Shown in pieces: positions 53,952 to 63,879 of a DNA stretch of 64,000 bases. Numbering within the stretch: the first letter of the stretch is position 1; each line of letters opens with the position of its first letter. A program made the translations under genes and the position numbers. Source of the DNA: Pseudaestuariivita rosea (GTDB lineage Bacteria > Pseudomonadota > Alphaproteobacteria > Rhodobacterales > Rhodobacteraceae); NCBI RefSeq assembly GCF_017592335.1, contig NZ_JACNMP010000009.1:1-64000 (forward strand), in the 5' to 3' direction. The notes below the pieces were generated by a model, which made no database searches, had not been told where the DNA came from, and saw only the letters and a list, made by a program, of their open reading frames with translations.

Positions 53952-54809
53952 ATGTCTGCTGATGATCCAAGAACGCTTGTCTCGACCAATTGGCTTGAGG
54001 ATCACCTGAAAGACCCTGATCTGCGTGTTCTTGATGCCTCGTGGTATTTGCCGGACATGAAACGCGACGCCAAAGCCGAATACGAAGCGGCCCATATCCC
54101 AGGTGCGCGGTTCTTTGATCTGGATGAGATCAGCGACCAAAGGTCTGACATGCCGCACATGGCGCCCCCGCCTGAAAAATTCATCAGCCGTCTGCGTGCG
54201 ATGGGCGTTGGCGACGGGCATCAGGTCGTTGTTTATGATGGCGCCGGGATCTTTTCCGCCGCACGTGTCTGGTGGCTGTTTCGGCTGATGGGAAAACGCG
54301 ATGTTGCCGTGCTGGATGGCGGGTTTCCCAAATGGCAGAAAGAGGATCGACCGACCGAGGATCTGCCCCCCATTGTTCGTGACCGCCATATGACCGTTCA
54401 GAAACAAAATCAGCTATTCAAGGATGTAACCCAAGTCGCGTCGGCTTCTAAACTTGGCGATTATGAGATCATAGACGCGCGCAGCCCCAGTCGTTTTCGT
54501 GGCGATGATCCGGAACCCCGCCCCGGTCTACGTGCGGGCCATATCCCGAATTCGAAGAATGTGCATTATTCCAGTTTGCTGAACGACGATGGCACTATGA
54601 AAGACGACAATGGCATTCGATCTGTCTTTCGCACCGCTGGCGTGAACCTGAACAAACCCGCCATTACAACATGCGGATCAGGGGTGACGGCGGCAATCCT
54701 AAGCCTAGCGCTGGAAAAGATCGGGAAAACTGATCATGCATTATACGATGGATCATGGGCGGAATGGGGCATGTACAAGGACCTGCCTGTCGCAACAGGG
54801 GATACGTGA
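53952..54809 (+). CDS. sseA: 3-mercaptopyruvate/thiosulfate sulfurtransferase
   Basis: A 285-residue protein with two rhodanese domains. The N-terminal one (about 5-140) is inactive: LVSTNWLEDHL, VLDASWYLP, AAHIPGARFFDLDEISD. The C-terminal one carries the active-site loop TCGSGVTA (Cys about 237). The CGSGVTA form is typical of mercaptopyruvate sulfurtransferases (rhodaneses have CRxGxxR/T). Overlaps the aminotransferase gene by one base. The pair could act in sequence: transamination can yield mercaptopyruvate from cysteine. Confidence 0.92.
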   Translation: MSADDPRTLVSTNWLEDHLKDPDLRVLDASWYLPDMKRDAKAEYEAAHIPGARFFDLDEISDQRSDMPHMAPPPEKFISRLRAMGVGDGHQVVVYDGAGIFSAARVWWLFRLMGKRDVAVLDGGFPKWQKEDRPTEDLPPIVRDRHMTVQKQNQLFKDVTQVASASKLGDYEIIDARSPSRFRGDDPEPRPGLRAGHIPNSKNVHYSSLLNDDGTMKDDNGIRSVFRTAGVNLNKPAITTCGSGVTAAILSLALEKIGKTDHALYDGSWAEWGMYKDLPVATGDT

Positions 54810-55993
54810 TGTTTGAAAAGCTGACAGAACAGCCAAAAGACAAAATTCTGGCTTTGATGCAGATGTATCGTGATGATCCCAGGCCAACCAAAATCGATCT
54901 GGGTGTGGGCGTCTATAAAAATGCAGATGGCGTTACACCCATCATGCGTTCTGTTAAAACAGCCGAGCAAAAATGGTGGCAAAAAGAAGACAGCAAATCC
55001 TATGTTGCCATTGCAGGCGATGCCGGTTTCAACGACGTCATGGTGGATCTGGTTCTGGGGGATGCGGTTCCACGGGATTCTGTCGCTTCAGTCGCAACAC
55101 CTGGTGGAACAGGCGCCGTCCGGCAAGCTTTTGAATTGATCCGCATGGCTGATCCGAAAGCCACTGTCTGGATCTCGGACCCCACATGGCCAAATCACGT
55201 CAGCATCCTGAAATACCTCGGGATCTCGATGCAAACCTATCGCTATTTCGATAGCGAAAGCGGAGCCGTCAATTTCGAAGGCATGAAAGAGGATCTGGAC
55301 GAGGCCAGCCCAGGCGACGTGATCCTACTGCATGGCTGTTGCCACAACCCCACCGGCGCAAATCTGACGCAGCCGCAATGGAATGAGATCATTCGGATTA
55401 TGCAAGAAAAAGGCCTGGGCGCTATGATCGACCTGGCCTATCAGGGATTTGGCGACGGTCTGGACGATGATGCACTGGCCACGCGTCTGGTTGCTGCATC
55501 ACTGCCAGAAACCCTGATTGCCGCAAGCTGTTCCAAGAACTTTGGTATCTATCGCGAACGGACAGGCATTCTGATCGCTGTTTCGCAGGACGCCTCGCTT
55601 CGGGCGATGACGCAAGGCACACTTGGCTTTCTGAACCGGCAAAACTATTCATTCCCACCGGATCACGGCGCACGCCTGGTCACTTTGGTTCTGAAAGATG
55701 ACGCCCTTCGTACCGACTGGCAGGCCGAACTGGAAGAGGTTCGCAATGGCATGCTTGGCCTGCGCAGTCAGTTGGCGGCTGAACTGCAGCGATATACCAA
55801 TTCTGATCGGTTCGGCTTTATCGCAGAGCACCGCGGTATGTTTTCCCGCCTTGGACTGACGCAAGAACAAGTCGAAAAACTGCGTTCGGACCACGCAATT
55901 TATATGGTGTCCGACAGTCGGATCAATATCGCGGGACTCAACACGGACACTGTGCCAATCCTGGCCAAGTCGATTGTGGATGTTCTGGACTGA
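54809..55993 (+). CDS. aromatic/aspartate aminotransferase (class I)
   Basis: A 394-residue PLP enzyme of the AspC/TyrB group. The start at 54809 (MFEKLTEQPKDKILALM) overlaps the sseA stop by one base, with AGGGG upstream. Family landmarks: KIDLGVGVYKNADGVTPI, ATPGGTGAVRQAF, HGCCHNPTGANLT (about 185-197), DLAYQGFG (pyridine-N Asp), and the PLP Lys in SCSKNFGIYRERTG (about 245). The C-terminal substrate Arg is in VSDSRINIAGLN. Reaction: amino-group exchange between aromatic amino acids or aspartate and 2-oxoglutarate. Confidence 0.93.
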   Translation: MFEKLTEQPKDKILALMQMYRDDPRPTKIDLGVGVYKNADGVTPIMRSVKTAEQKWWQKEDSKSYVAIAGDAGFNDVMVDLVLGDAVPRDSVASVATPGGTGAVRQAFELIRMADPKATVWISDPTWPNHVSILKYLGISMQTYRYFDSESGAVNFEGMKEDLDEASPGDVILLHGCCHNPTGANLTQPQWNEIIRIMQEKGLGAMIDLAYQGFGDGLDDDALATRLVAASLPETLIAASCSKNFGIYRERTGILIAVSQDASLRAMTQGTLGFLNRQNYSFPPDHGARLVTLVLKDDALRTDWQAELEEVRNGMLGLRSQLAAELQRYTNSDRFGFIAEHRGMFSRLGLTQEQVEKLRSDHAIYMVSDSRINIAGLNTDTVPILAKSIVDVLD

Positions 55994-56026
55994 CCGCCGC
56001 TTATTTTTGTGTAAGATGGATCGGGT

Positions 56027-57157
56027 TTAGGCCCATCCAAGCCTCTTGGCCCTGAACCCGATCCACAAGACACAGACCAGACCAATCAGACATATCAGGG
56101 CTGTTGTCACGATAACAGCAGTCAACCCGCCATAGGCAATCGCCAACGCAAAAAGCGGTGTACCACTGGCCGTTCCCAGATTGCCCAACTGCGCTATGGC
56201 ACCATTCGCCCGCGCAATCGCGGCAGGGGAATGATTGAAATAAGGAACACTGGCAAAGCTGCCACCGGGCTGTAGCCCAATGACGAAAAACGCCAACAAA
56301 GCAACCGGAAGGATCTGACAGAACGGCATCAGGATGATCGTCAAACCCATCGCTACAGCAACAATTCGATCAGCAGGTATAAATCGGGCGAGGACACCTG
56401 CAGTGAACGTACCCGCAAGACTGACAAGCGGTAAGGCCGCTGCGACCCAAGGGCGGTCACTGATCAGGTCCGGCAAAAACGTCAGCAGCGCGACAAAGAT
56501 CAGCGTATGCCAGAAAAACCCAAGGGCCGGCGCCACAACTCGCGCATCAGAATAAAGCTGTACGTGTTCTTTCACCCATTTTATATCAAACCGATTTCGC
56601 GGCGTGACGGGCAACAATGCCCAAAGCAGGACGGCAAGCACCATCAAAGCCGCGCCGTGCATGATAAAAACAAACGGCAACCCGCCAATGCCAATCAAAG
56701 AAGGCAAAATCCATGCCGTTACGGCAAAGCTTAGGCCAAAAAATGTACCCCAAAGCCCCATGATCGTGCTTTGGTCTTTGGGCCGACTTAGCTGCAACAT
56801 TAACGTGGGCGCAGCGACAACCAATGCCAGATGCGACGCACCCTCAATCAGGCGGGTTCCCAGCAAAACCGGAAAAGGCAGCAGAAAACTTTGCAAAACA
56901 GACAAAGCCGCGCCTACGATCAAAGCGATTAGAATGATCGGCCTGGCCCCAAATCCAGCCACCAGGATACCCGCAACCGCGCCTAATAAAATGCCGACAA
57001 CGCTAAGGCATGAAATAGCCAAAGACATTGTCGCTTCAGACAGATCATAGGCTAGCGCCATTTCTGTCAGTACCAGTGAAATTTTACCAAACTGCGCAGC
57101 TGCCAGAATGCCGGCAAACCATAGTAATAGCACGACTGCCCAGTTGGTCTGTTTCAC
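56027..57157 (-). CDS. MFS transporter
   Basis: A 376-residue major-facilitator-superfamily protein with about 11-12 hydrophobic segments. The typical loop-2 region is replaced by GFGARPIILIALIVGA. Long hydrophobic stretches such as AFFVIGLQPGGSFASVPY are seen in the C-terminal half. It resembles the sugar/cyanate-type CynX/NarK branch only vaguely. The substrate cannot be told. The gene is alone, and the 33-nt gap to the aminotransferase gene is too small for a clear terminator. Confidence 0.8.
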   Translation of the reverse strand: MKQTNWAVVLLLWFAGILAAAQFGKISLVLTEMALAYDLSEATMSLAISCLSVVGILLGAVAGILVAGFGARPIILIALIVGAALSVLQSFLLPFPVLLGTRLIEGASHLALVVAAPTLMLQLSRPKDQSTIMGLWGTFFGLSFAVTAWILPSLIGIGGLPFVFIMHGAALMVLAVLLWALLPVTPRNRFDIKWVKEHVQLYSDARVVAPALGFFWHTLIFVALLTFLPDLISDRPWVAAALPLVSLAGTFTAGVLARFIPADRIVAVAMGLTIILMPFCQILPVALLAFFVIGLQPGGSFASVPYFNHSPAAIARANGAIAQLGNLGTASGTPLFALAIAYGGLTAVIVTTALICLIGLVCVLWIGFRAKRLGWA

Positions 57158-57243
57158 CGTAACTGTTCCTTTGCCTTAATACGGCTTTATTGTCAGGCCA
57201 AGTTGACATAACCGTCTAAAACGGTCACCCAGTCTGTATCTTG

Positions 57244-58728
57244 CTAAGTCGACGATTTTTCCAGGCGTTCTTCTTCCAGAACCTCGGCATCGGTGATTTC
57301 TTCGGATGTCGTCAACTCAGACTCGTCTATAACATCGACCGCGGGCACTGCAGGTTGGCCCACAAGCAGTGGCAACATCTCGGTTGATGTGGGCATCACG
57401 CCCTCTGAGACGGTGGGTTCGCGCCAACTTAGGGTATCGAAAGACCCGCAGTTTTCACAAACGGGCACCCAGGCCGCATGGATGTTCTGACAGTTGTCAC
57501 ATACCCATTGCGGACCGCGTGACGCCGTCAAAGCCTTGGTCAACCAACCGCGAACAACGCTGTCGTCGGCCCCTTCGCCGCGTTCAACAGCCGCCATAAT
57601 CGTCAGATTACGTGCCGTCGGATGGTCCAGCACAACTTTTGACACCGCCTGACGCGCCGCCGGAAAATCCTCGGCCGCGATGTAAAGTTCGGCCAACAGC
57701 ATCTGCGTTTCAGGATGGTCGGGCTGCAACCGGGTCAGATCATGAAACCGTTTGATCCGCTGACCGGCTGTTTCTTCCGGTTCGATATCGGCAAAAGCGG
57801 CAGCCAGATCGGGGTGGGGTTGGACTTCCCATGCTTTTTTCAAGACACGTGCGGCATAACGCTTTTTACCCTGCTCAGTATAGGTTCGTGCGGCCAATGT
57901 CGCAGCAGGGATCAGATCAGGGGATAGACGGTTCGCTTCGATCGCGGTTTCCTGCGATTCAATTGAACCCTGCAAGGTGGCGATTTCCTTGGCCTCGGAC
58001 AAAGCCAGAACAGCATCGCGACGCTTATGCACATCCCGCGGCAAGGCACCATATTTCAGCTTTGCATTCAGCGTATTACGTGCGCCGGACCAGTCTTCTT
58101 TTTCGGCCTGTAAGCGTAGCAGAACATCTTGCGTTTCCTCATGCCGGGGCTTCAGCGCAAAAGCCTTTTCAGCCAGGGCCAGCGCGGTTTCGGTGTCGCC
58201 TTCGGCCAATTTCTGTTTCATGATACCCCGCACGCCCACGAACCGTGTCCGGTCATCCTGCAACAGCCTTTTATAGACCTCGGCCGCCTGCTTTGTATCA
58301 CCGACCATTTCAGCGGCCTGCGCGGAAATCAGGTTGGTCAGTTCAGGGCGGCGCAGATATTTTTCGGCCTTCGACGCTTTGGCCATCGCCAGACGGCCTT
58401 CACCCGAAGCCAAGGCCATCAGACCATCTGACAGTGCCTGAAATCCCTTGCGTTCACGATTCCGGTCAAAGTACCGCGAAATGGCGGTTTCATCGCCGTT
58501 GATGAACCGCAAGGTTGCGATCAACAGCCCGAAAAGTTTAAGAAACAGCCAGACCGTGAAGACCAGCGTGACGACACCAATGATGCTTAGCAGCGGGCCA
58601 AGCGTGTATTCCATGCCGCCAAATGTGATCTGAACGCTACCATCCATTTCCAGCAATAGGACTGCGCCATATGCCAGCAATGCAACGATTGTGACAAAGA
58701 GTAATATTTTGATCAGGGACCAGAGCAT
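57244..58728 (-). CDS. hemY: HemY-like membrane-anchored TPR protein
   Basis: A 494-residue protein of the HemY family. Two N-terminal membrane segments (about 7-25 and 44-68) are followed by a long TPR-rich region (AEKAFALKPRHEETQDVLLRL, AYEYLK-type helices). An alphaproteobacterial C-terminal zinc ribbon WVCDNCQ...VCENCG is near 430-450. HemY in proteobacteria is linked to haem synthesis by gene context rather than a known reaction. Gene order hemD, mic60-like, hemY is conserved in this class. It is 11 nt downstream of the mic60 gene. Confidence 0.9.
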   Translation of the reverse strand: MLWSLIKILLFVTIVALLAYGAVLLLEMDGSVQITFGGMEYTLGPLLSIIGVVTLVFTVWLFLKLFGLLIATLRFINGDETAISRYFDRNRERKGFQALSDGLMALASGEGRLAMAKASKAEKYLRRPELTNLISAQAAEMVGDTKQAAEVYKRLLQDDRTRFVGVRGIMKQKLAEGDTETALALAEKAFALKPRHEETQDVLLRLQAEKEDWSGARNTLNAKLKYGALPRDVHKRRDAVLALSEAKEIATLQGSIESQETAIEANRLSPDLIPAATLAARTYTEQGKKRYAARVLKKAWEVQPHPDLAAAFADIEPEETAGQRIKRFHDLTRLQPDHPETQMLLAELYIAAEDFPAARQAVSKVVLDHPTARNLTIMAAVERGEGADDSVVRGWLTKALTASRGPQWVCDNCQNIHAAWVPVCENCGSFDTLSWREPTVSEGVMPTSTEMLPLLVGQPAVPAVDVIDESELTTSEEITDAEVLEEERLEKSST

Positions 58729-58739
58729 TGCTGTTGTCC

Positions 58740-60218
58740 TTAGTTTGAAAAGAGCTCTTGTGATAATGTCTCGGCCGCGGCCAGGGCATCTAATCGCGCT
58801 TGTGCCTGTTCAACCCAGGCCGCCATCTGCGACCGCGCAATATCAGGAAGGGTTTCGATTTCGGCCAAGGCATCGGTCAGGTTGTCATTGCGCGTCGCCG
58901 CTTCGGCACGGGACAAAATCGCATCAGGGTCATCGCCTTCGCGTGGCTCAACGGATCTGGCACCGGTCTGGGTGCGCAGAAAGTTTGTCAAACGGCTACC
59001 GGCGGTGTCACCCGTATTAATACTGCGATACTCGGCCAGCGCAGAACGGGCTGCATCAGGGAAGCTGTCCTGCAGTTCAATGACTGTTGCAACACCAGTC
59101 TGCGCTGCATTGCTCAGGGCATCTGGAACGTCGATATCGCTTATCTGCTCTAGATCGCCCAAAGCATTCGCATACGCACTTCCGCTTTCCAATGCCGCCT
59201 GAATCCGTCCCATGGCAGCGCGGGCGGCCGCTGTATTTGCAGCATCTTCGGCGCTATCCTCCATCGCTGCAGCTTCGGCAGCAATACCTTCGATCGCCTG
59301 TCTTTCGTCGGCGACCTGATCACGCAGGCTTTGAAGTTCACGTTCAAAAGCCGCGATTGCCGCCTGAGATGTTTCCGCGACCGGACGGGTTTCAACATCG
59401 GTAATTCGTTGATCAAGTTCGGTTAGCCGATCACTTAGCGATGAAAGCTGTGCGCTGAGTGATGCCGATTGTTCTGAAACAGCCTGAACCGAAGACGCCA
59501 GTGTCGTATCATCATAGGCCGCTGGTATGTCGTCACGCAGATCATTCACCGACCCCTCAAGCTGGCTAATCTGCTGCGACAGCGCTTCGATTTCGGGGGC
59601 ATTCGAGTTTGAGAAATTCAGAATGTAAGCGGCGCCAAATCCAATGGCGGCGGCGATACCACCACCCAGCAACATTGGAACAAACCCGCCCTTGCGTTCG
59701 GCCTGAACAGGCTGAGGATCAGGTTCGGGTGTGTAACTACGGACGTCTTCACCCTCATCAGGTTGCTTGTCTGGATCGTCTACTTCGTCGTGATGCTCAG
59801 ATGTCTGATCCATTTCAACAGCTTCGTCGGTCTGGGCTTCCGATATCGTCTCTTTGTCCACGGCTTCCGAGGTATCGTCAGTGTCTTTTTCCTGAACCTC
59901 ATCAACCGGAGGGGTATCCCACGGGGTGTTCTGACTTTCGGATGCCTCGACAGTGTCGTCCAAAAACACATCCGCTTCAGTCTTTGTCAGCGATATCTCC
60001 GCATCGTCATCAACCGACTGCGCAGCGACGCTGTCCTTAACGTCTTTGCCAAGCTCATCTGCCGCGTCCTGATTATCAGGCGACGTTTTCTCTTCGGCCT
60101 CAGCCGGTGCGTCGGCAACTGACTCCGCATCTGCCGCACCATCAGGTTTTACGTCGTCGTCTGCTTTCGATGGTGCATCATCTGTCTGATCTTTGGTTGG
60201 CTTTTTGCGCTTGGCCAC
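58740..60218 (-). CDS. mitofilin/Mic60-like inner-membrane protein
   Basis: A 492-residue protein. The start is GTG at 60218 after GGGTGGG. The longer frame to 60299 overlaps hemD and is not supported. Layout: an N-terminal basic start (AKRKKPTKD), a highly acidic disordered segment (about 10-175), one transmembrane segment (FVPMLLGGGIAAAIGFGAAYIL, about 179-200, listed here in part), then long coiled coil (about 210-330) and a C-terminal mitofilin-like domain. Alphaproteobacterial Mic60 homologues shape membranes and sit between hemD and hemY, exactly as here. The acidic region is exposed to the cytoplasm. Confidence 0.85.
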   Translation of the reverse strand: MAKRKKPTKDQTDDAPSKADDDVKPDGAADAESVADAPAEAEEKTSPDNQDAADELGKDVKDSVAAQSVDDDAEISLTKTEADVFLDDTVEASESQNTPWDTPPVDEVQEKDTDDTSEAVDKETISEAQTDEAVEMDQTSEHHDEVDDPDKQPDEGEDVRSYTPEPDPQPVQAERKGGFVPMLLGGGIAAAIGFGAAYILNFSNSNAPEIEALSQQISQLEGSVNDLRDDIPAAYDDTTLASSVQAVSEQSASLSAQLSSLSDRLTELDQRITDVETRPVAETSQAAIAAFERELQSLRDQVADERQAIEGIAAEAAAMEDSAEDAANTAAARAAMGRIQAALESGSAYANALGDLEQISDIDVPDALSNAAQTGVATVIELQDSFPDAARSALAEYRSINTGDTAGSRLTNFLRTQTGARSVEPREGDDPDAILSRAEAATRNDNLTDALAEIETLPDIARSQMAAWVEQAQARLDALAAAETLSQELFSN

Positions 60219-60295
60219 TCGTCCCACCCTTTCGAATCTGGCAGGTTTGGATTTTCCGCACCCCCACAACAGCTTATCTTGGCCTGCCCGTTGCC

Positions 60296-61018
60296 TCAAG
60301 CATTCTGACGGCAGGCCACAATTTCTTTAATTCGATCAAAAACGCCATCCGCATCCGGCCGCCTGGCAACCAAACTGCTGTCCGTCCATATAGGTTCCAA
60401 GGCAGCTTTGACAGCATCGCTTATTGCAACAAAATCAATCCGGGCGCGAATATCCTGCAGGTATGGGACAAGCAGCCGTGCGCTGCGGGGTGAAAAAACG
60501 GGCAAGATCAGGTGAGTGTCGCGCTGTAGCAGCGCCATAGCTGCATCATTCAGAGGTTCTTCAAGTTGTTGGTACAAGGTTTTCGATCGGATTTTCAATC
60601 CGGCCTCTGTCAATCTTTTGTCCAGATCACCGACCGAGTGTTCACCCCGAATATGAAGCAACTCGCCACGCGGATTAGCTTGCACGATCGTTTTCACCAA
60701 ATCATCAACCGTCGGCGCGGTCGCGGCCACCTGAAACCCGGCTTGCCGCGCCAGATCACTAGTTTTTTGTCCGACACAATATGCACCCCTGGGGCCATCC
60801 ATCGCCAAACGAAGAAAGGCTTCGACACCGTTGCCTGATGTAAAGATAAATGCCGAATAATGATCAAATTCGTCATCTGTTGTTAAAAACGATATCCTGA
60901 TGATAGGCGATATTATCACCTGAACCTGCTCAATCCGATCATGCAACAACCGGGCAAACATCTCTGACTGTGACCTAGGTCGCGTCAACAGCAGATGTGG
61001 GCGGGATTGATCATTCAT
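60296..61018 (-). CDS. hemD: uroporphyrinogen-III synthase
   Basis: A 240-residue enzyme closing hydroxymethylbilane to uroporphyrinogen III. The start at 61018 ([19 protein letters not shown]) matches the family, in which LLTRP.. is the N-terminal strand. The frame extending to 61462 runs antisense through tsaD and is rejected. Sequence is poorly conserved in this family. [16 protein letters not shown] (about 54-69), [15 protein letters not shown] and FFSP-like [10 protein letters not shown] support the call. Next gene is the mic60-like gene. Confidence 0.88.
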   Translation of the reverse strand: MNDQSRPHLLLTRPRSQSEMFARLLHDRIEQVQVIISPIIRISFLTTDDEFDHYSAFIFTSGNGVEAFLRLAMDGPRGAYCVGQKTSDLARQAGFQVAATAPTVDDLVKTIVQANPRGELLHIRGEHSVGDLDKRLTEAGLKIRSKTLYQQLEEPLNDAAMALLQRDTHLILPVFSPRSARLLVPYLQDIRARIDFVAISDAVKAALEPIWTDSSLVARRPDADGVFDRIKEIVACRQNA

Positions 61019-61063
61019 GACCAAGGGTGTTACCTGCACAGCGATGACAAGGCAACGCGGCAG

Positions 61064-62158
61064 ATGACCAAAACACTGACGGCTCTGGGGCTTGAAAGCA
61101 GCTGTGATGATACGGCCGCCGCGGTTGTGCGCCTGGATGCCGACGGGCCTTCGATTTTGTCTTCTGTCGTCGAAGGTCAGACGGATTTGCACGCGCTTTA
61201 CGGCGGCGTTGTGCCCGAAATTGCCGCGCGCGCGCATACCGAAAAGCTGGACTATTGCATTGAGCTGGCCTTGCAGAATGCGGATATGACGCTGACTGAT
61301 CTGGATGCCATTGCCGTTACGGCTGGACCCGGACTGATTGGCGGTGTGCTGTCGGGGGTCATGTGTGCCAAGGGGCTGTCGGCGGCGACTGGCCTGCCAT
61401 TGATCGGTGTCAATCATCTGGCTGGCCACGCCCTGACCCCGCGGCTGACAGATCAGTTGCAATATCCCTATCTGATGTTGTTGGTGTCAGGCGGACACTG
61501 CCAGTTTCTGATCGTTCGGTCGGCCACCGACTACACGCGCCTTGGCGGCACGATTGATGATGCCCCGGGCGAGGCATTTGACAAGACCGCACGGCTTTTG
61601 GGCCTGCCGCAACCCGGCGGCCCGTCGGTGGAACAAGAAGCCCTGAAAGGCGATCCCAAACGCTTTGCCTTTCCCCGTCCGCTGTTAGATCGCGACGGAT
61701 GCGATATGTCTTTTTCCGGGCTGAAAACAGCCGTTCTGCGCGCGCGGGATGCGGTTATCGCTGAACATCAGGGGCTTCCCACCAAAGATCGCGCCGATCT
61801 TTGCGCCGGATTTCAGGCCGCCGTGACCGACGTTTTGGTTGAAAAAACACGTCGCGCGCTTCGAATATACCTGGACGAAAAACCGGACCATCCCGCCCTG
61901 GCGGTCGCAGGTGGGGTGGCCGCCAACCAGACTATCCGTACCGGGCTTTTGCATCTGACGGAACAGTTGAACACCCGATTTGTCGCGCCGCCGCTGGCCC
62001 TTTGTACGGACAACGCAGCGATGATTGCCTACGCTGGGGCCGAACTGTTTCAGCTTGGCCATTCTGACGATCTGACCTTGTCGGCCCGGCCGCGCTGGCC
62101 GCTTGATCAAAGCAGCGCGCCGATGCTGGGGTTCGGAAAGAAAGGTGCCAAGGCATGA
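61064..62158 (+). CDS. tsaD: tRNA t6A biosynthesis protein TsaD
   Basis: A 364-residue ASKHA-fold protein catalysing threonylcarbamoyl transfer to A37 of ANN-decoding tRNAs, with TsaB, TsaE and TsaC. Landmarks: [15 protein letters not shown] (about 8-22), [12 protein letters not shown], the metal His in [10 protein letters not shown] (about 116-125), [11 protein letters not shown] and [12 protein letters not shown] (about 284-295). The start at 61064 is chosen to match the family N-terminus; the frame at 60995 overlaps the divergent hemD start. It overlaps gpsA by 4 nt (ATGA). Confidence 0.95.
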   Translation: MTKTLTALGLESSCDDTAAAVVRLDADGPSILSSVVEGQTDLHALYGGVVPEIAARAHTEKLDYCIELALQNADMTLTDLDAIAVTAGPGLIGGVLSGVMCAKGLSAATGLPLIGVNHLAGHALTPRLTDQLQYPYLMLLVSGGHCQFLIVRSATDYTRLGGTIDDAPGEAFDKTARLLGLPQPGGPSVEQEALKGDPKRFAFPRPLLDRDGCDMSFSGLKTAVLRARDAVIAEHQGLPTKDRADLCAGFQAAVTDVLVEKTRRALRIYLDEKPDHPALAVAGGVAANQTIRTGLLHLTEQLNTRFVAPPLALCTDNAAMIAYAGAELFQLGHSDDLTLSARPRWPLDQSSAPMLGFGKKGAKA

Positions 62159-63111
62159 ATGTCGGCGTAGCAGGTGCCGGGGCCTTCGGTACGGCGCTGG
62201 CCATCAGTCTGTCTGCGCGTGGGCCTGTCACGCTTTGGGCACGTGATCCGGGTGCTGCCCAATCGATGCTTGAAAACAGGGAAAACAAACGCCGGCTGCC
62301 CGGCGTCAAGCTGCCAGATAGCGTTCATATCACCGGCGACCCCGAACGGCTTGGTCAATGCGACACCATCCTGGTGTCAGTCCCCACACAAAAGCTGCAG
62401 GATTTTGTTCAAAGCCATCAAGCTGTTCTGAAGGATCGGCAGCTGATTTCGTGCTGCAAGGGGGTCGACCTGCAAACCGGACGCGGCCCGGCGTCCATTC
62501 TGGCTGAATTGTGCCAAACACCGGCAGTCCTGACAGGCCCCAGCTTTGCCACCGATATCGCGACCGGACTGCCGACAGCGCTGACGCTAGCCTGTGCAGA
62601 CGCCAGCGTCGCGCAAGCACTGCAAAAGGGTCTATCGACAGACACACTTCGGCTTTACGTTACCGATGATGTAACCGGCGCCGAATTGGGCGGGGCATTG
62701 AAGAATGTGATCGCCATCGCCTGTGGCGCCACCATGGGCGCAGGTTTTGGCGAAAGCGCACGGGCCGCGATCATGACCCGCGGCTTTGCCGAACTGCGTC
62801 GCTTTGCACTGGCTTTGGATGCGAGATCTGACACATTAACCGGGCTGTCGGGCTTTGGGGATCTGGTGCTGACCTGTACCTCGGACAAATCGCGCAACTA
62901 TCGCTTTGGCCAAGCCCTTGCCCGTCAGACATCCTGGACCAGCGATGAAACCGTCGAGGGTGCAGCGACTGCCCAGGCCGTCGCAAAAATTGCAAAAGAT
63001 AAAAACATCGATATGCCCATCACGCAAACAGTGGCGGCAATGATCAGGAACGATCTGACCGTCCAGGATGCGATGCTTGCCCTACTGAACCGCCCCTTAA
63101 AAAAGGAATAA
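62155..63111 (+). CDS. gpsA: glycerol-3-phosphate dehydrogenase [NAD(P)+]
   Basis: A 318-residue cytoplasmic enzyme making sn-glycerol 3-phosphate for phospholipids. The NAD(P) motif is [12 protein letters not shown] (residues 4-15). [11 protein letters not shown] and [13 protein letters not shown] follow. The catalytic Lys is in [13 protein letters not shown] (about 182-194), with [12 protein letters not shown] near 229. It follows tsaD with a 4-nt overlap and precedes a small YciI-like gene by 3 nt. Confidence 0.96.
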   Translation: MNVGVAGAGAFGTALAISLSARGPVTLWARDPGAAQSMLENRENKRRLPGVKLPDSVHITGDPERLGQCDTILVSVPTQKLQDFVQSHQAVLKDRQLISCCKGVDLQTGRGPASILAELCQTPAVLTGPSFATDIATGLPTALTLACADASVAQALQKGLSTDTLRLYVTDDVTGAELGGALKNVIAIACGATMGAGFGESARAAIMTRGFAELRRFALALDARSDTLTGLSGFGDLVLTCTSDKSRNYRFGQALARQTSWTSDETVEGAATAQAVAKIAKDKNIDMPITQTVAAMIRNDLTVQDAMLALLNRPLKKE

Positions 63112-63114
63112 GAA

Positions 63115-63387
63115 ATGGCCTACGCCCTGATCGCCCTTGATAAACCAAATGCTCTGGACCTTAGGATGCAAACACGAACCGCCCATCTTGACTATGTCGC
63201 TGAGACGGGGATTGTTCAGCAGGGCGGACCCTTCATTGATGAGGCCGGGGATATGTGCGGATCGATGATTGTTCTGGATGTCGATACCCTGGCCGAGGCA
63301 CGGGAATGGGCCGATAATGATCCCTATGCCAAAGCAGGGCTGTTTGCTTCGGTACAACTGTTTCGGTGGAAGAAAGTGATCGACTGA
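63115..63387 (+). CDS. YciI-like protein
   Basis: A 90-residue small protein of the YCII family (dimeric ferredoxin-like fold). It begins MAYALIALDKP and has the typical RTAHLDYVAE (His Asp pair), GPFIDEAGDMCGSMIVLD and EARE WADNDPYAKAGLF. Suggested roles include hydrolase-like or redox activity, unproven. It starts 3 nt after gpsA, in the usual tsaD-gpsA-yciI order of alphaproteobacteria, and overlaps the EVE gene by one base. Confidence 0.88.
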   Translation: MAYALIALDKPNALDLRMQTRTAHLDYVAETGIVQQGGPFIDEAGDMCGSMIVLDVDTLAEAREWADNDPYAKAGLFASVQLFRWKKVID

Positions 63388-63800
63388 TGGCGTACTGGCT
63401 TTTCAAATCTGAACCTGATGTCTGGTCGTGGGACGATCAGGTCGCCAAGGGCGACGCGGGCGAAGAATGGGATGGCGTGCGCAACTACCAGGCGCGGAAT
63501 TTCATGCGTGAGATAAAGATCGGCGACCGCGGTTTTTTCTATCATTCTCAATCGGATAAAGCGATTGTGGGCATTGTGGAAGTCATCGCCGAGGCACATC
63601 CAGACAGCACAACCGATGACGACCGATGGGAATGTGTTGATATCAAAGCCATCGAACCGCTTCCCAAACCTGTGACACTGGCCATGTGCAAAGATGACAG
63701 CCGGCTGTCTGATATGGCCCTCGTCAAACAGGCCCGCCTGTCGGTGCAGCCAGTGACCGAGGATGAATGGCGGATCGTTTGTGAGTTGGGCGGGCTTTAA
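63387..63800 (+). CDS. EVE-domain protein
   Basis: A 137-residue PUA-like EVE domain protein, a probable reader of modified bases. Starts at 63387 (MAYWLFKSEPDVWSW), overlapping the yciI stop by one base; an upstream GTG at 63366 is less likely. Landmarks: WDGVRNYQARNFM (about 29-41), GDRGFFYHSQS and IVGIVEVI. End of the tsaD-gpsA-yciI-EVE unit, followed by a terminator. Confidence 0.9.
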   Translation: MAYWLFKSEPDVWSWDDQVAKGDAGEEWDGVRNYQARNFMREIKIGDRGFFYHSQSDKAIVGIVEVIAEAHPDSTTDDDRWECVDIKAIEPLPKPVTLAMCKDDSRLSDMALVKQARLSVQPVTEDEWRIVCELGGL

Positions 63801-63833
63801 AGCATGTAAGCTTTGAGCGGGTCCAGAAAACAA

Positions 63834-63860
63834 AAAGGCGCACCTTGGTGATGCGCCTTT
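63834..63860. terminator. bidirectional intrinsic terminator
   Basis: A perfect 9-bp stem AAAGGCGCA/TGCGCCTTT (63834-63842 with 63852-63860), 9-nt loop, A-run on the left side, between two convergent genes. The A5 run serves the minus-strand gene; the closing TTT is short for the plus-strand unit. Confidence 0.8.
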
Positions 63861-63879
63861 CCAGCGATATAACGAAGGA

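Noticed and set aside
61019-61462. 148-residue N-terminal extension of hemD
   Set aside because: It is antisense to the conserved tsaD coding region; hemD homologues start at the chosen ATG.
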